Under the pieces are notes generated by a model. The model saw only the letters and a list, made by a program, of their open reading frames with translations, searched no databases and was not told the origin of the DNA. Made by a program: the position numbers and the translations under genes. A stretch of 64,000 nucleotides of DNA from Aestuariibaculum sediminum (GTDB lineage: Bacteria > Bacteroidota > Bacteroidia > Flavobacteriales > Flavobacteriaceae), in assembly GCF_014596945.1 (NCBI RefSeq), contig NZ_JACVXB010000001.1:742314-806313 (forward strand), written 5' to 3'. Positions 8,677 through 17,887 of this stretch are shown piece after piece. Position 1 is the stretch's first letter, and each line of letters starts with the position of its first letter.

Positions 8677-9537
8677 CTAATTATTTAAAGCTTCAGCGCC
8701 ACCAACAATTTCTAAGATTTCGTTAGTAATTGCCGCTTGGCGTGCTTTATTATAAGTAAGTGTAAGCTGATCTTTTAATTCTTTAGCATTATCTGTTGCT
8801 TTATGCATAGCCGTCATACGTGCCCCGTGCTCTGAAGCAAACGAGTCTCTAATGCCTTTATAAAGTTGCGTTTTTAGAGATTTCGGAATTAATTCTTCAA
8901 TAATTTCAACCTTTGATGGCTCGAATAAATAATCTAAATTAACTGAACTATCTGATTGAACTGGAACAATTGGCAAAAATTGTTCTGTCATAACGATTTG
9001 AGTCGCTGCATTTTTAAATTTATTGTAAACGATTTCAATTTTATCGAATTCGCCTGCAACAAATTTATCCATCAGTAATTGAGCAATTTCAGAAACGTTA
9101 TCGAAAGTAAGGTCATCAAAAACACCACTTTCGTTTGCAATTACTCTCCCTGTTTTTTTAAAGGCATCGTTAGCCTTTTTACCAATTACTAAATAAGATA
9201 CTTCCTGATTTGCATACGTTTCAGTAGTTAACTTATTTACAGCTTTAATGATATTAGAATTAAATGCACCACACAACCCTCTATTTGAAGTAACAGCAAC
9301 GATTAAAACTTTATTTACCTCACGTTGTGCAGAAAATTTACTTCCTGTACTTTCATCCATAGTAGCACTTAAGCTTTGTAAAAGCTCGGTTAATTTATCT
9401 GCATACGGACGCATAGCTGTAATTGCATCTTGAGCCTTCTTTAATTTTGCAGCCGATACCATTTTCATGGCACTGGTAATCTGCATGGTTGAAGACACCG
9501 ATGTAATTCTACTACGTATTTCTTTTAAATTTGCCAT
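8677..9537 (-). CDS. atpG: F1Fo ATP synthase gamma subunit
   Basis: The 286-residue protein has the conserved gamma N-terminus (ANLKEIRSRITSVSSTMQIT) and the C-terminal helix (RMTAMHKATDNAKELKDQLT), which together form the rotating central stalk inside the alpha3beta3 head. The central GKKAND and NRGLCGAFN segments are also typical. It is the last gene of the operon, followed by a strong terminator. It is separated from atpA by an inserted four-helix-bundle gene and 7-bp-period repeats; in the usual order atpA and atpG are adjacent. Confidence 0.98.
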   Translation of the reverse strand: MANLKEIRSRITSVSSTMQITSAMKMVSAAKLKKAQDAITAMRPYADKLTELLQSLSATMDESTGSKFSAQREVNKVLIVAVTSNRGLCGAFNSNIIKAVNKLTTETYANQEVSYLVIGKKANDAFKKTGRVIANESGVFDDLTFDNVSEIAQLLMDKFVAGEFDKIEIVYNKFKNAATQIVMTEQFLPIVPVQSDSSVNLDYLFEPSKVEIIEELIPKSLKTQLYKGIRDSFASEHGARMTAMHKATDNAKELKDQLTLTYNKARQAAITNEILEIVGGAEALNN

Positions 9538-9544
9538 AGTTCAA

Positions 9545-9575
9545 ATTATGAATTATGAATTATAAATTATGAATT
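9545..9575. repeat. 7-bp-period tandem repeat, atpG side
   Basis: Four consecutive 7-base units of ATTATGA (third unit ATTATAA) end in ATTC. The block fills the gap between the atpG start and the four-helix-bundle gene and supplies that gene's stop codon and final codons. Related blocks lie at 9910-9943 and 11528-11559. Confidence 0.85.
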
Positions 9576-9911
9576 CTTAATAATTGAAACCAAAAGTTTT
9601 ATAAGTACTTCACAATCCTCTCTAAGTTTTGAAGGAACAGCATGAATGCTTGTTTCCTCTATAACATCAAACCAAAAAGATGTTTCATCTGCCTCTTTGA
9701 GAGCAATTCCCAATTTATTTTTAAAATCTTTTGTACTTACGCCTCTTTGAGATTCTCTCACATTGGCACCAATGCTAGTTCCTGATTTAACCAATTGATT
9801 AGCTATTTCAAACAAGCGTTTTTCTTTAAGTTCTTCAGAATAAAGAACAATATCACAAGCAAAATAAAAACTTTTGTCTACTATGATATTACCTGTTTCT
9901 TTAAAACTCAT
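9567..9911 (-). CDS. Four-helix-bundle (S23/IVP-like) protein inserted in the atp operon
   Basis: The 114 residues match the four-helix-bundle family named after the intervening-sequence proteins of bacterial 23S rRNA genes. Signature segments are KSGTSIGANVRESQRGVS, DFKNKLGIALKEADET and a Trp-containing helix. Function in this family is unknown; relatives include Avd of diversity-generating retroelements. It sits between atpA and atpG, where no gene is expected. Its ATG overlaps one 7-bp-period repeat block and its stop lies inside another, so the gene is bounded by repeats as if it had entered as a unit. It is probably carried on the atp transcript. It is not within an rRNA gene here. Confidence 0.88.
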   Translation of the reverse strand: MSFKETGNIIVDKSFYFACDIVLYSEELKEKRLFEIANQLVKSGTSIGANVRESQRGVSTKDFKNKLGIALKEADETSFWFDVIEETSIHAVPSKLREDCEVLIKLLVSIIKNS

Positions 9912-9943
9912 TCTGAATTCTTAATTCCTAATTCAGAATTAGC
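9910..9943. repeat. 7-bp-period tandem repeat, atpA side
   Basis: Successive 7-base units ATTCTGA, ATTCTTA, ATTCCTA, ATTCAGA and ATTAGCT connect the start of the four-helix-bundle gene to the stop codon of atpA. They share period and consensus (ATTCnGA) with the block at 11528-11559. Confidence 0.8.
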
Positions 9944-11519
9944 TATTATATTTTCCTGATAAATCTTTTGCTACAGTAGCTAATGTATCTGTAACTTCAT
10001 CAGTTAATTTACCCGCTTTTAAAGTGGCTAAAACATCGCTGTGTTTCGCTTTTAAGAACTCTAAATAATCTCTTTCGAATTCTTTCACTTTTTCTACTGG
10101 TACGTCTTTTAATAAGTTTTTAGAACCAGCGTAGATAATGGCTACCTGATCTTCTACAGTAAACGGATCGTTTTGAGCTTGCTTTAAGATCTCTACGTTA
10201 CGCTTACCTTTTTCAATCACATTTAAAGTAACAGCATCTAAATCTGAACCAAACTTCGCGAAAGCTTCTAACTCACGGAACTGTGCTTGGTCTAATTTTA
10301 ATGTACCAGATACTTTCTTCATTGATTTAATCTGTGCATTACCACCAACACGAGATACCGAAATACCAACGTTAATTGCTGGGCGAACACCAGAGTTAAA
10401 TAAATCACCATCTAAGAATATCTGTCCGTCGGTAATCGAAATTACGTTAGTTGGGATATAAGCCGATACGTCTCCTGCTTGTGTTTCGATAATAGGTAAA
10501 GCTGTTAACGAACCACCACCTTTTACGATTGGCTTTAATGAATCTGGTAAATCGTTCATTCCTTTAGCAATATCATCATCGTTAATGATTTTTGCAGAAC
10601 GCTCTAATAAACGAGAGTGTAAGTAGAAAACGTCTCCAGGGTACGCCTCACGTCCTGGAGGACGACGTAATAATAAAGAAACCTCACGGTAAGCAACAGC
10701 TTGCTTAGATAAATCGTCGAATACAATTAAAGCAGGACGACCAGTATCTCTAAAATACTCCCCAATTGCAGCACCAGCCATAGGAGCATATACCTGCATT
10801 GGAGCTGGATCTGAAGCGTTTGCAGCAACGATTGTTGTATAAGCTAAAGCACCTTTTTCTTCTAATGTTTTTGCAATGTTTGCTACAGTAGACGCTTTTT
10901 GTCCTACAGCAACATATATACAGTATACTGGGTTACCAGCATCGTAAAATTCTTTTTGATTTAAGATCGCATCGATACAAACCGTTGTTTTACCTGTTTG
11001 ACGGTCTCCAATTACCAACTCACGTTGTCCTCTACCTACAGGAATCATGGCATCGATAGACTTGATACCCGTTTGTAATGGTTCAGTTACAGGCTCACGG
11101 AATACAACACCCGGCGCCTTACGCTCTAACGGCATTTGATATGTTTCTCCAGCAATATCTCCTTTACCGTCGATTGGATTACCTAAAGTATCTACAACAC
11201 GACCAACAATACCCTCACCTACGTTGATAGAAGCAATACGTCCAGTACGTTTTACTGTAGAACCTTCACTAACTCCTACTGAAGGGCCTAACAATACGAT
11301 CCCTACATTATCTTCTTCAAGGTTTAATACGATTCCTTCTAATCCGCCCTCAAACTCTACTAATTCACCGTACTGTGCATTTGAAAGTCCGTATGCACGT
11401 ACAATACCATCACCAACGGTTAATACAGTTCCTACTTCGTCTAGTGAAGCGCCTGCTTCAAAACCTGAAAGTTGTTGTTTTAAGATTGCTGATATTTCAG
11501 CTGGTTTAACTTCTGCCAT
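9939..11519 (-). CDS. atpA: F1Fo ATP synthase alpha subunit
   Basis: The 526-residue protein contains the P-loop GDRQTGKT, the [20 protein letters not shown] segment and the C-terminal helical domain of F1 alpha. I chose ATG 11519 ([13 protein letters not shown]), which matches the usual alpha N-terminus; a start three codons upstream (MIK) is possible but falls next to the repeat block. Alpha forms the catalytic head with beta. The beta (atpD) and epsilon (atpC) genes are not in this operon, as is usual in Bacteroidota. Confidence 0.98.
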   Translation of the reverse strand: MAEVKPAEISAILKQQLSGFEAGASLDEVGTVLTVGDGIVRAYGLSNAQYGELVEFEGGLEGIVLNLEEDNVGIVLLGPSVGVSEGSTVKRTGRIASINVGEGIVGRVVDTLGNPIDGKGDIAGETYQMPLERKAPGVVFREPVTEPLQTGIKSIDAMIPVGRGQRELVIGDRQTGKTTVCIDAILNQKEFYDAGNPVYCIYVAVGQKASTVANIAKTLEEKGALAYTTIVAANASDPAPMQVYAPMAGAAIGEYFRDTGRPALIVFDDLSKQAVAYREVSLLLRRPPGREAYPGDVFYLHSRLLERSAKIINDDDIAKGMNDLPDSLKPIVKGGGSLTALPIIETQAGDVSAYIPTNVISITDGQIFLDGDLFNSGVRPAINVGISVSRVGGNAQIKSMKKVSGTLKLDQAQFRELEAFAKFGSDLDAVTLNVIEKGKRNVEILKQAQNDPFTVEDQVAIIYAGSKNLLKDVPVEKVKEFERDYLEFLKAKHSDVLATLKAGKLTDEVTDTLATVAKDLSGKYNS

Positions 11520-11527
11520 CTTTATCA

Positions 11528-11559
11528 ATTTTGAATTCAGAATTCAGAATCCTGAATTA
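11528..11559. repeat. 7-bp-period tandem repeat between atpH and atpA
   Basis: Units ATTTTGA, ATTCAGA, ATTCAGA, ATCCTGA and ATTA occupy the gap between the atpH stop and the atpA start. Same period and consensus as the blocks flanking the four-helix-bundle gene. Confidence 0.8.
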
Positions 11560-11561
11560 TT

Positions 11562-12098
11562 TTAGTTTAATGTAAATTCTCTTTTTAACTTGTTTAATTT
11601 ATTTGCGACACTTGCATCGTACTGCATATCGCCAACGCGTAAAACAAAACCACCTAATATGCTTTCGTCTATTACGTTTTGAACTTCTACTTCTTTTCCT
11701 GTAAGTTCTTTTACCTTAGCTAATACTTTAGCATTTAATGCTTCTGTTAACGGTACCGCTGTGGTTACCTTAGCAATTTGAGAACCTTTTAATTGGTCGT
11801 ACAAAATAGTGTATTGTTTTGCAACTTCACCAATTAAAGCAATTCTTTTATTACTAATTAAAGTGTCTACTAAATTTGCAGTTAAAGGGTTTGTGTCTTT
11901 AAACACCTCTTGAAATACCGCTTTTTTAACAGATGATCTTACGATAGGATTTTGAAGCACATCGTTTAATTCATTACTTTCTGCAATGGTATTAGCAATT
12001 AAAGCCATATCAGCGTTTACAGCCTCGGCTGCATTTTTTTCTGAAGCTAAACTTAAAACCGCTTTTGCGTAACGTACTGCTGCTCTTTCTCCTGCCAT
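11562..12098 (-). CDS. atpH: F1Fo ATP synthase delta subunit
   Basis: The 178-residue protein has the OSCP/delta layout: an N-terminal six-helix region starting RAAVRYAKAVLSLASEKN and a C-terminal domain with the conserved GGFVLRVGDMQYDASVANKL. Delta joins the top of the alpha3beta3 head to the peripheral stalk. It is 7 bases downstream of atpF and one repeat block upstream of atpA. Length and position are normal. Confidence 0.97.
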   Translation of the reverse strand: MAGERAAVRYAKAVLSLASEKNAAEAVNADMALIANTIAESNELNDVLQNPIVRSSVKKAVFQEVFKDTNPLTANLVDTLISNKRIALIGEVAKQYTILYDQLKGSQIAKVTTAVPLTEALNAKVLAKVKELTGKEVEVQNVIDESILGGFVLRVGDMQYDASVANKLNKLKREFTLN

Positions 12099-12105
12099 AG
12101 TGCTA

Positions 12106-12606
12106 TTAGTTTAATGTAGCTTCTCCTATTAAAGAATCTACTAACTTTTCTTGTTTACTATTATCTGAAAGTTCTTTTCCTAAAACTTTTTCAGCAATTT
12201 CTATAGATAAACCAGCTACCTGACCTTTTAATTCAGCAATCGCAGCTTTCTTTTCGCCTTCAATGGCAGCTTGAGCTTGCTCAATAATCGCATTAGCTTG
12301 AGTTTCTGCTTCAGATTTAGCTTCCTCAATCATTTTATCCTTCATCTCACGTGCTTCCTTAAGCATCGCATCTCTTTCTGCTCTGGCCTCGTTTAATAAT
12401 TTTTTATTATCAGCTTGTAGGTTTTGCATTTCTAATCTTGCTTTTTCAGCAGAATCTAATGCATTTTTAATACCATCTTCGCGCGTTTGTAGCGACTCTA
12501 AAATGGGTTTCCAGGCAAATTTTCTCATTAATACAATTAAGATTAATAAGATAATGGCTTGCATAAAAAACAACCCCGGTGAAAAATCATTTAATAACTG
12601 ATCCAT
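12106..12606 (-). CDS. atpF: F1Fo ATP synthase b subunit
   Basis: A single N-terminal membrane helix (residues about 13-27, FFMQAIILLILIVLM) precedes a long charged amphipathic helix, the peripheral stalk. The RKFAWKPILESLQTRE junction is highly typical of b subunits. At 166 residues it is of standard length. It lies between atpE and atpH in the canonical order. Confidence 0.97.
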   Translation of the reverse strand: MDQLLNDFSPGLFFMQAIILLILIVLMRKFAWKPILESLQTREDGIKNALDSAEKARLEMQNLQADNKKLLNEARAERDAMLKEAREMKDKMIEEAKSEAETQANAIIEQAQAAIEGEKKAAIAELKGQVAGLSIEIAEKVLGKELSDNSKQEKLVDSLIGEATLN

Positions 12607-12710
12607 ATGTAACTATATAATATGTTTTACTACTATTTGTTTAATTCTTTAAAAACAGTTCTGCAACCAACCGTTGCAGAATACTGTTTCTAGTTTTGTT
12701 TTTCCAGGAA

Positions 12711-12917
<207 letters not shown>

Positions 12918-12936
12918 TTAATTAAACAAATTCTTA

Positions 12937-14064
12937 TTAATGGTGGTCGTGTTCTTCAACAGCCATCCCTATAAATAACGATGATAACATCGTAAAAATA
13001 AACGCTTGTAAAAAGGCTACCAATATTTCGATAACCGAGATAAATAATGCCAATACTAATGACATTCCTGTAGATGCTACAGGACCAAACAGATCTTTCA
13101 ATACAATCATTAAAGCAATTAAGCTCATAAGTACAAAGTGACCAGCTGTCATGTTTGCAAATAAACGTACTAACAGCGAGAATGGTTTAATAACTACAAA
13201 ACCAATTAACTCAATTACTGCTAATAACGGACGTAATATATATGGTACTCCTGGCATCCATAAAGTGTGTGCCCAGAAATCTTTACTACCACTAAATAAA
13301 TAAATCACGGCTGTAAAAATAGCTAAACATACCGTTACCGCTATTTGACCTGTTACGTTAAATCCTAGTGGTGTTAAACCTAATAAATTTAAAATCCAGA
13401 TAAAGAAAAATACAGTTAATAAGAAGCCCATAAACTTTCTGTATTTTTTCTCTCCAATATTTGGACGAGCAATTTCGTCGCGAACGTAGATTACAAGTGG
13501 TTCTAATACGCGGCCAAAACCTGTTGGTATTGCGCCTTTTTTATAACCTCTGGCTAAAGCCCCAAAAGCCAACAACATTAAAAGACCAGTTAACAACATT
13601 CCGAAGACACTTTTTGTAATAGAAAAATCTAAAACTTTATGTGCGTTTTCGGCATGGTGATGATCGTCGAAAACAACTTCTTCGGCACCTGCTTCTAATT
13701 CGTAAATTTGACTGTGAATTTTTGTTAAACGTACACCATCCTTTTCAACGATAACATGACCGGCATCATCATGGTGAAATTCTGAAGACATAAAAACTCT
13801 TAAACCTTCACTTGTCCATACAATTACAGGTAACGGAAAACTAACATGCGTTCCTGTTTCGTTGTTGGTATAAAAATGAAAATCGTGAGAATCTTTTAAG
13901 TGATGCGCAATGTACTCTTTAATCTCTTCTGGTGTATCAACTTTATTTCCTCCTTCGTGATGATTTTCTTGGTGTTGGGCTCCGTCGTTAGCGAAGGCTA
14001 AAACAGAAGTCATCATTAAAACTAAAACTGCAATAAACTTGATAGATTTTGTTGCTACCGTCAT
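12937..14064 (-). CDS. atpB: F1Fo ATP synthase a subunit with long N-terminal extension
   Basis: The last 230 residues carry the a-subunit membrane core: the conserved LLVRLFANMTAGHF segment holds the essential Arg facing the c ring. About 145 residues precede it: a cleavable-looking signal peptide (SIKFIAVLVLMMTSVLAFA), then a hydrophilic His-rich region (HQENHHEGG, FDDHHHAENAH). This extension makes the protein 375 residues, against about 270 in E. coli, and is a Bacteroidota trait; its role is not known to me. It is the first core gene of the operon and is preceded by the best promoter match in the window. Confidence 0.97.
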   Translation of the reverse strand: MTVATKSIKFIAVLVLMMTSVLAFANDGAQHQENHHEGGNKVDTPEEIKEYIAHHLKDSHDFHFYTNNETGTHVSFPLPVIVWTSEGLRVFMSSEFHHDDAGHVIVEKDGVRLTKIHSQIYELEAGAEEVVFDDHHHAENAHKVLDFSITKSVFGMLLTGLLMLLAFGALARGYKKGAIPTGFGRVLEPLVIYVRDEIARPNIGEKKYRKFMGFLLTVFFFIWILNLLGLTPLGFNVTGQIAVTVCLAIFTAVIYLFSGSKDFWAHTLWMPGVPYILRPLLAVIELIGFVVIKPFSLLVRLFANMTAGHFVLMSLIALMIVLKDLFGPVASTGMSLVLALFISVIEILVAFLQAFIFTMLSSLFIGMAVEEHDHH

Positions 14065-14105
14065 ATTTTTCTAACTAATGAAATTACGCTCTCTAAAATT
14101 TTGTG

Positions 14106-14134
14106 CAAATGTACACAATAATTTAAAAACCCAA
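14106..14134 (-). promoter_or_regulatory. Promoter of the atpBEFHAG genes
   Basis: On the minus strand TTG (14134-14132), 18 bases and TACATTTG (14113-14106) match the Bacteroidota consensus TTG-N17-23-TAnnTTTG in both boxes and spacing. It lies 42 bases upstream of the atpB ATG in a 135-base gap. Upstream genes may also read through. Confidence 0.65.
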
Positions 14135-14199
14135 ACCATTTTTTTAGTTAGTTTTATTTCTATTAAAGAATTGTCAAATTTTATCTAAAAATTCTTTAA

Positions 14200-14571
14200 C
14201 TATTTGTTGTTAAGCAACTTTGCGATGCAAACGGCTTCTAGGATTAAAAACAAAAATAAAGGAACAACTAAAGCCAGCTTTTCTGTCTGAGACAAAGGAC
14301 CGCTTTCAAATATAGAATTCTTAAATAGAAGTACAAACAATCCTAGCTTTATGAACATTAAGGTTAAATAGGCATAACCCGCTTTATCTGGCATCATACC
14401 AGCAACACCTTCTATAGCAGCATATACAATAATAACGGCAATCGCATGAAATAAATAAACGCTCGATAACTCGAACGCCATAGACTCAACAATAAAATTA
14501 CCATGAATAGTTATTCCCAAAGCAAATAATAAAGCCGAAAGAAAAACGAAAATGAGTATTCTTTTAATCAT
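14200..14571 (-). CDS. Small integral membrane protein of the atp locus (DUF6168-like)
   Basis: The 123 residues form four predicted membrane helices (about 4-20, 35-57, 66-82 and 98-118) with short loops. Its position between atpZ and atpB is that of the accessory AtpI-type protein, which helps c-ring assembly in other bacteria. I recall flavobacterial proteins at this place as DUF6168, without certainty. It overlaps the AtpZ gene by 8 bases, so they are translationally coupled. No catalytic motif is seen. Confidence 0.75.
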   Translation of the reverse strand: MIKRILIFVFLSALLFALGITIHGNFIVESMAFELSSVYLFHAIAVIIVYAAIEGVAGMMPDKAGYAYLTLMFIKLGLFVLLFKNSIFESGPLSQTEKLALVVPLFLFLILEAVCIAKLLNNK

Positions 14572-14806
14572 TCTTTTGATTGTTTGAAATATTTAGGACT
14601 TGCCTAATAACAGAAAACATTGCTAGAAAAACAGCTAGCAATGTTATTATTTTATAATACAACTGATCTGAATTGCCAAATTTTTGGTCTAACCACTCCC
14701 CTAATTTACTTCCTAAATAAATAGTTAAGCCCATTTGTATGGCCATGGTGGTAAACCTGACATACTTACTAAGCGGTCTTTTCGGCTGATTTTGATTGTT
14801 GTCCAC
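14564..14806 (-). CDS. AtpZ/AtpI family ATP synthase accessory protein
   Basis: Two membrane helices with the typical segments YVRFTTMAIQMGLTIYLGSK and GEWLDQKFG identify the AtpZ/AtpI family, which accompanies atp operons and has been linked to Mg2+ or Ca2+ transport and c-ring assembly. Its 80 residues are normal. Its first 38 bases overlap the 3' end of the bactofilin gene in another frame; the start is supported because the conserved region begins soon after it (residue 15). Confidence 0.85.
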   Translation of the reverse strand: MDNNQNQPKRPLSKYVRFTTMAIQMGLTIYLGSKLGEWLDQKFGNSDQLYYKIITLLAVFLAMFSVIRQVLNISNNQKND

Positions 14807-15182
14807 TATTTATTTCTTTTACAGAACCTTTCATTAAACAGGTTACATTAAATGCTGCTCCAGGCTCAACGGCTAATTTAGCCACTGATACTTCGCCTTC
14901 AATAACTGCTGAATTTTTTAGCGTTAACGTTCCTGTTAATGCTAATTTACCAGAAAACTTTCCTTCAAAATATGCATCGGTACCTTGTAAAGTTCCTTTT
15001 ACGAAACCTCCCTTACCAACAACTACTTTACCTTTGGTAGTAATATTTCCTTCAATAATACCATCTATTCTCATATCGCCTTCGCTAATGAGATCTCCAA
15101 CTAATTTAGTACCTTGAGAAATAATATTTTGACTGTTAGTTCCTTCTGTCATCTTTTTTTCTTTTTTGTTTTCGGAAAACAT
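14769..15182 (-). CDS. Bactofilin (polymer-forming cytoskeletal protein)
   Basis: Residues about 20-120 form the bactofilin beta-helix: repeated short strands such as GDLISEGDMRIDGIIEGNIT, GKVVVGKGGFVKGTL and LALTGTLTLKNSAVIEGEVS. The ends are charged and unstructured, as in other bactofilins. These proteins self-assemble without nucleotide into filaments that organise the cell envelope and cell shape. It lies 13 bases from porW/sprE and overlaps the AtpZ gene by 38 bases, linking envelope and ATP synthase genes on one transcript. Confidence 0.93.
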   Translation of the reverse strand: MFSENKKEKKMTEGTNSQNIISQGTKLVGDLISEGDMRIDGIIEGNITTKGKVVVGKGGFVKGTLQGTDAYFEGKFSGKLALTGTLTLKNSAVIEGEVSVAKLAVEPGAAFNVTCLMKGSVKEINSGQQSKSAEKTA

Positions 15183-15195
15183 AATTGCTATTAAT

Positions 15196-17751
15196 TTAAT
15201 TAGTATCTACGTTCAAATAATCATTTAGGTTCTTATGAATTTGAATTATTCGATAATTCGTAGACGAAATTACAAATTGGGGTTCTTTTATTTTCTTTTT
15301 ATCTTCTTCTGTTAAAAGCTGCTCAAAGGTATTGGCCACTTGTTTATTGGTTAATCCATGCACAACCACAAATGTTGTTTCCGGACTGTAAACATCTATC
15401 GACGATTTTAAACTGTAATACTTAACATGACTTAACACCGTATCTAATTCTGTTTTAAATCCTTCTAATTGCTCTTTATTAGCATCATTAAACGTATAAA
15501 CCACTTTATAATGATCTCTAATACTATCTTTTACAAATTCGTTATTTGCTAACAAGGGTAAAACATTAGTTTCAATGTTTTGCGCCTCCTTACCTTCTGG
15601 TTTGTTAGCATAGGTTACACTAATAAAATTAATGGCTTTACTGTATGCATCGAAACCATGTAAACGCCCGGTTGCTGTCGCCTTTAACAATTCAAATTTT
15701 GGCACAATGGCTTCACCTTCAAACCTATTTATGTAATCTTCACTTTTTGAAATAACTTCGGCATACTCTTGATTTTCGTATTTACCATACAACATTTCAT
15801 ATAGGTTTTCAGGACTGTTTTCATCTTCTTCTGAAACCTGTTCCGGATGACTTAAAATTGTAGCGTAACGGGTATTAGGATAATTAGCAATAATTTCATT
15901 TTTGGCTATAGCAGCTTCATCACTCGCTCCTAAAAGTTCGTAAATTTTATACAAATTATATTTTGAAGGAAGTATTAATCGCTCTTCAGGCTGGCTGTCT
16001 AAAACGTCCTGAAATTTATCCTTGGCAAGTTGATATTCTTTAAACTTCTCCTTATAAATTAACCCAAGCTGATAATAAGCGTAATTCCTGTCTTTAGAAA
16101 TACTATCTATGACCTTCTGCTCGGTTGGAATTTTGGAAATATAAAACTGCGGATCATATAGTTCGTCTTCACTTGCTGTGGCAATTAAATCAGTGGTATT
16201 TACTTCGCCTGTATTCGCTGAAATTCCTGAACTGGACCAACGCCAATTATCTTCTAACGGTCTGTTACCCCAAATTTTCCTAAATTCATTTTTCCCATAA
16301 GCTACCGTTGTAGGATTGTAAAAATAAAACTCAGCTTCGCCAGGAGCTCCAACGCCTTGAAATGGTGGCATTTGTCCTGCTCCTGCATTTACCGTAGCCA
16401 ATCCTTTATTGCGTTCAATCGCTTTTGCCTTTTCAGCTTCTTCTTCAGCTTTTAATTTTAATTCATCTGTAAAACTTTGAAAATACTCTAAACGCGCATC
16501 GTCCGTCATAGCAACCAAGTCTAGAATACTATCGTTGGTACGCGCAATATTTTCATAGTAAATCACATCCTTTAAATTATCGCGTTTACGCTTAATTACA
16601 CGGTAAGGTTTAGAATTTAATTGCAGATTAGACAAGGTACTATCGTAATAATTTCCAGCTTCTTTATAAATAGAATTATCGAAATTTATATCGCCTAATA
16701 TTTCGTAATTCCTTGCTTTTAAAAGTTTATCGTTTGTGTTGGTCCGTAAGGATTTATTATAATATTCTACAGCTAAACTTTCGGCGTTCGTATTTCTAAA
16801 ATACTCTCCTTTTTGAAAATATATTTTATCCAGATAAGGACGGTTTTCTCTATTGTCTTCGAGCGCCGTAAGCAACTCTAATAAAACCGTTTTATCGCCG
16901 GTTTCATAATTGAAATTTTTAATTTTTTCGATGTGAGCACTTATCAGGTAAATTCTTGGGGTCTTTCTATTAAGTTCAATAACCTTATCGAAAGCTATAT
17001 TTGCACTATCCTTGTCGCCTAAAAGATTGTACAATTGTCCTTGAATAAAACGATACCTACCTCGCTCATCATTACTTTTTGTAGCGTAAGAAGCTATATT
17101 AAGTTGGGTAATAGCACTATCTACAGACTTGGTGTTTAAGTACGCTTGTGCCAACATAGAAGTGGCGTCGGCCAAATCTTGTTTTTCTAATTCTTCCTGA
17201 CTTAATAATCGTTTTAAGTTTTTTATGGCAAGCTCATTATTATCTAATCGGATATTGGTTTTTTCTCGCCAAATTTTTGCCTGATTGATTTTGTCGCTGG
17301 CCGGATATTTATATAAGATATAATTGAACGCTTCCAGAGCCGGAACAAAACGCTGATCGAAGTAACGCGCCTTGCCTAACAGTAAATAGGCTTCATCCAT
17401 TTGAGGGTTTCGCTCTTTACCCTCAATATTCATACTGTGCTTTTGAATTGCTTTTACAGCCTTTTCTTCAGCCGTACCGAATAATTCATTTTTCGATTGT
17501 CCAGGAAGCACCACTTCATCGAAGACTTCCATACGTTCAATAGGTAAAATATCCCAATAATTATCGGTATAACTATCGTTAAGACTAGTTCTGCCTTGTT
17601 CTAAAGCATTATACCCGTTAAAAAGCGTATTAAATTCTGCAGTAACGGCATGAAAATTTCGACTGATAAATTTATCCTTTTTCCTAGAACAACTTACCAC
17701 CAAAAGCATGGAACATGCAATTACAGAAGGTACCTTAAAATATGCTTTCAA
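15196..17751 (-). CDS. sprE: Type IX secretion system lipoprotein PorW/SprE
   Basis: The 851-residue protein has a lipoprotein signal (SMLLVVSCSRKKD, Cys21) and many TPR-like helix pairs. The N-terminal block FISRNFHAVTAEFNTLFNGY followed by YWDILPIE is characteristic of PorW/SprE. Known role: in Flavobacterium johnsoniae SprE is needed for gliding and T9SS secretion; in Porphyromonas PorW is an essential T9SS lipoprotein. A Pro/Gly-rich linker at about residues 455-475 precedes the second TPR half. It fits with the two T9SS cargo genes in this window. I am confident of the family; whether the organism glides cannot be told. Confidence 0.87.
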   Translation of the reverse strand: MKAYFKVPSVIACSMLLVVSCSRKKDKFISRNFHAVTAEFNTLFNGYNALEQGRTSLNDSYTDNYWDILPIERMEVFDEVVLPGQSKNELFGTAEEKAVKAIQKHSMNIEGKERNPQMDEAYLLLGKARYFDQRFVPALEAFNYILYKYPASDKINQAKIWREKTNIRLDNNELAIKNLKRLLSQEELEKQDLADATSMLAQAYLNTKSVDSAITQLNIASYATKSNDERGRYRFIQGQLYNLLGDKDSANIAFDKVIELNRKTPRIYLISAHIEKIKNFNYETGDKTVLLELLTALEDNRENRPYLDKIYFQKGEYFRNTNAESLAVEYYNKSLRTNTNDKLLKARNYEILGDINFDNSIYKEAGNYYDSTLSNLQLNSKPYRVIKRKRDNLKDVIYYENIARTNDSILDLVAMTDDARLEYFQSFTDELKLKAEEEAEKAKAIERNKGLATVNAGAGQMPPFQGVGAPGEAEFYFYNPTTVAYGKNEFRKIWGNRPLEDNWRWSSSGISANTGEVNTTDLIATASEDELYDPQFYISKIPTEQKVIDSISKDRNYAYYQLGLIYKEKFKEYQLAKDKFQDVLDSQPEERLILPSKYNLYKIYELLGASDEAAIAKNEIIANYPNTRYATILSHPEQVSEEDENSPENLYEMLYGKYENQEYAEVISKSEDYINRFEGEAIVPKFELLKATATGRLHGFDAYSKAINFISVTYANKPEGKEAQNIETNVLPLLANNEFVKDSIRDHYKVVYTFNDANKEQLEGFKTELDTVLSHVKYYSLKSSIDVYSPETTFVVVHGLTNKQVANTFEQLLTEEDKKKIKEPQFVISSTNYRIIQIHKNLNDYLNVDTN

Positions 17752-17887
17752 CTTTGGTATTTTTAGTCTATTTTAATAACTACAAACTTGCGCTTATATT
17801 ATGCAAGTAGGTAAAAATAAACATCTTTTTTGATTAAGCTAAAAATTGCGCTTTAAAACTCCATTTAAGATTATAAATAACTGCTGT

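Noticed and set aside
9567-9911. Four-helix-bundle protein as Avd of a diversity-generating retroelement
   Set aside because: No reverse transcriptase gene and no template/variable repeat pair are seen in the window, and the protein matches the general IVP-like family.
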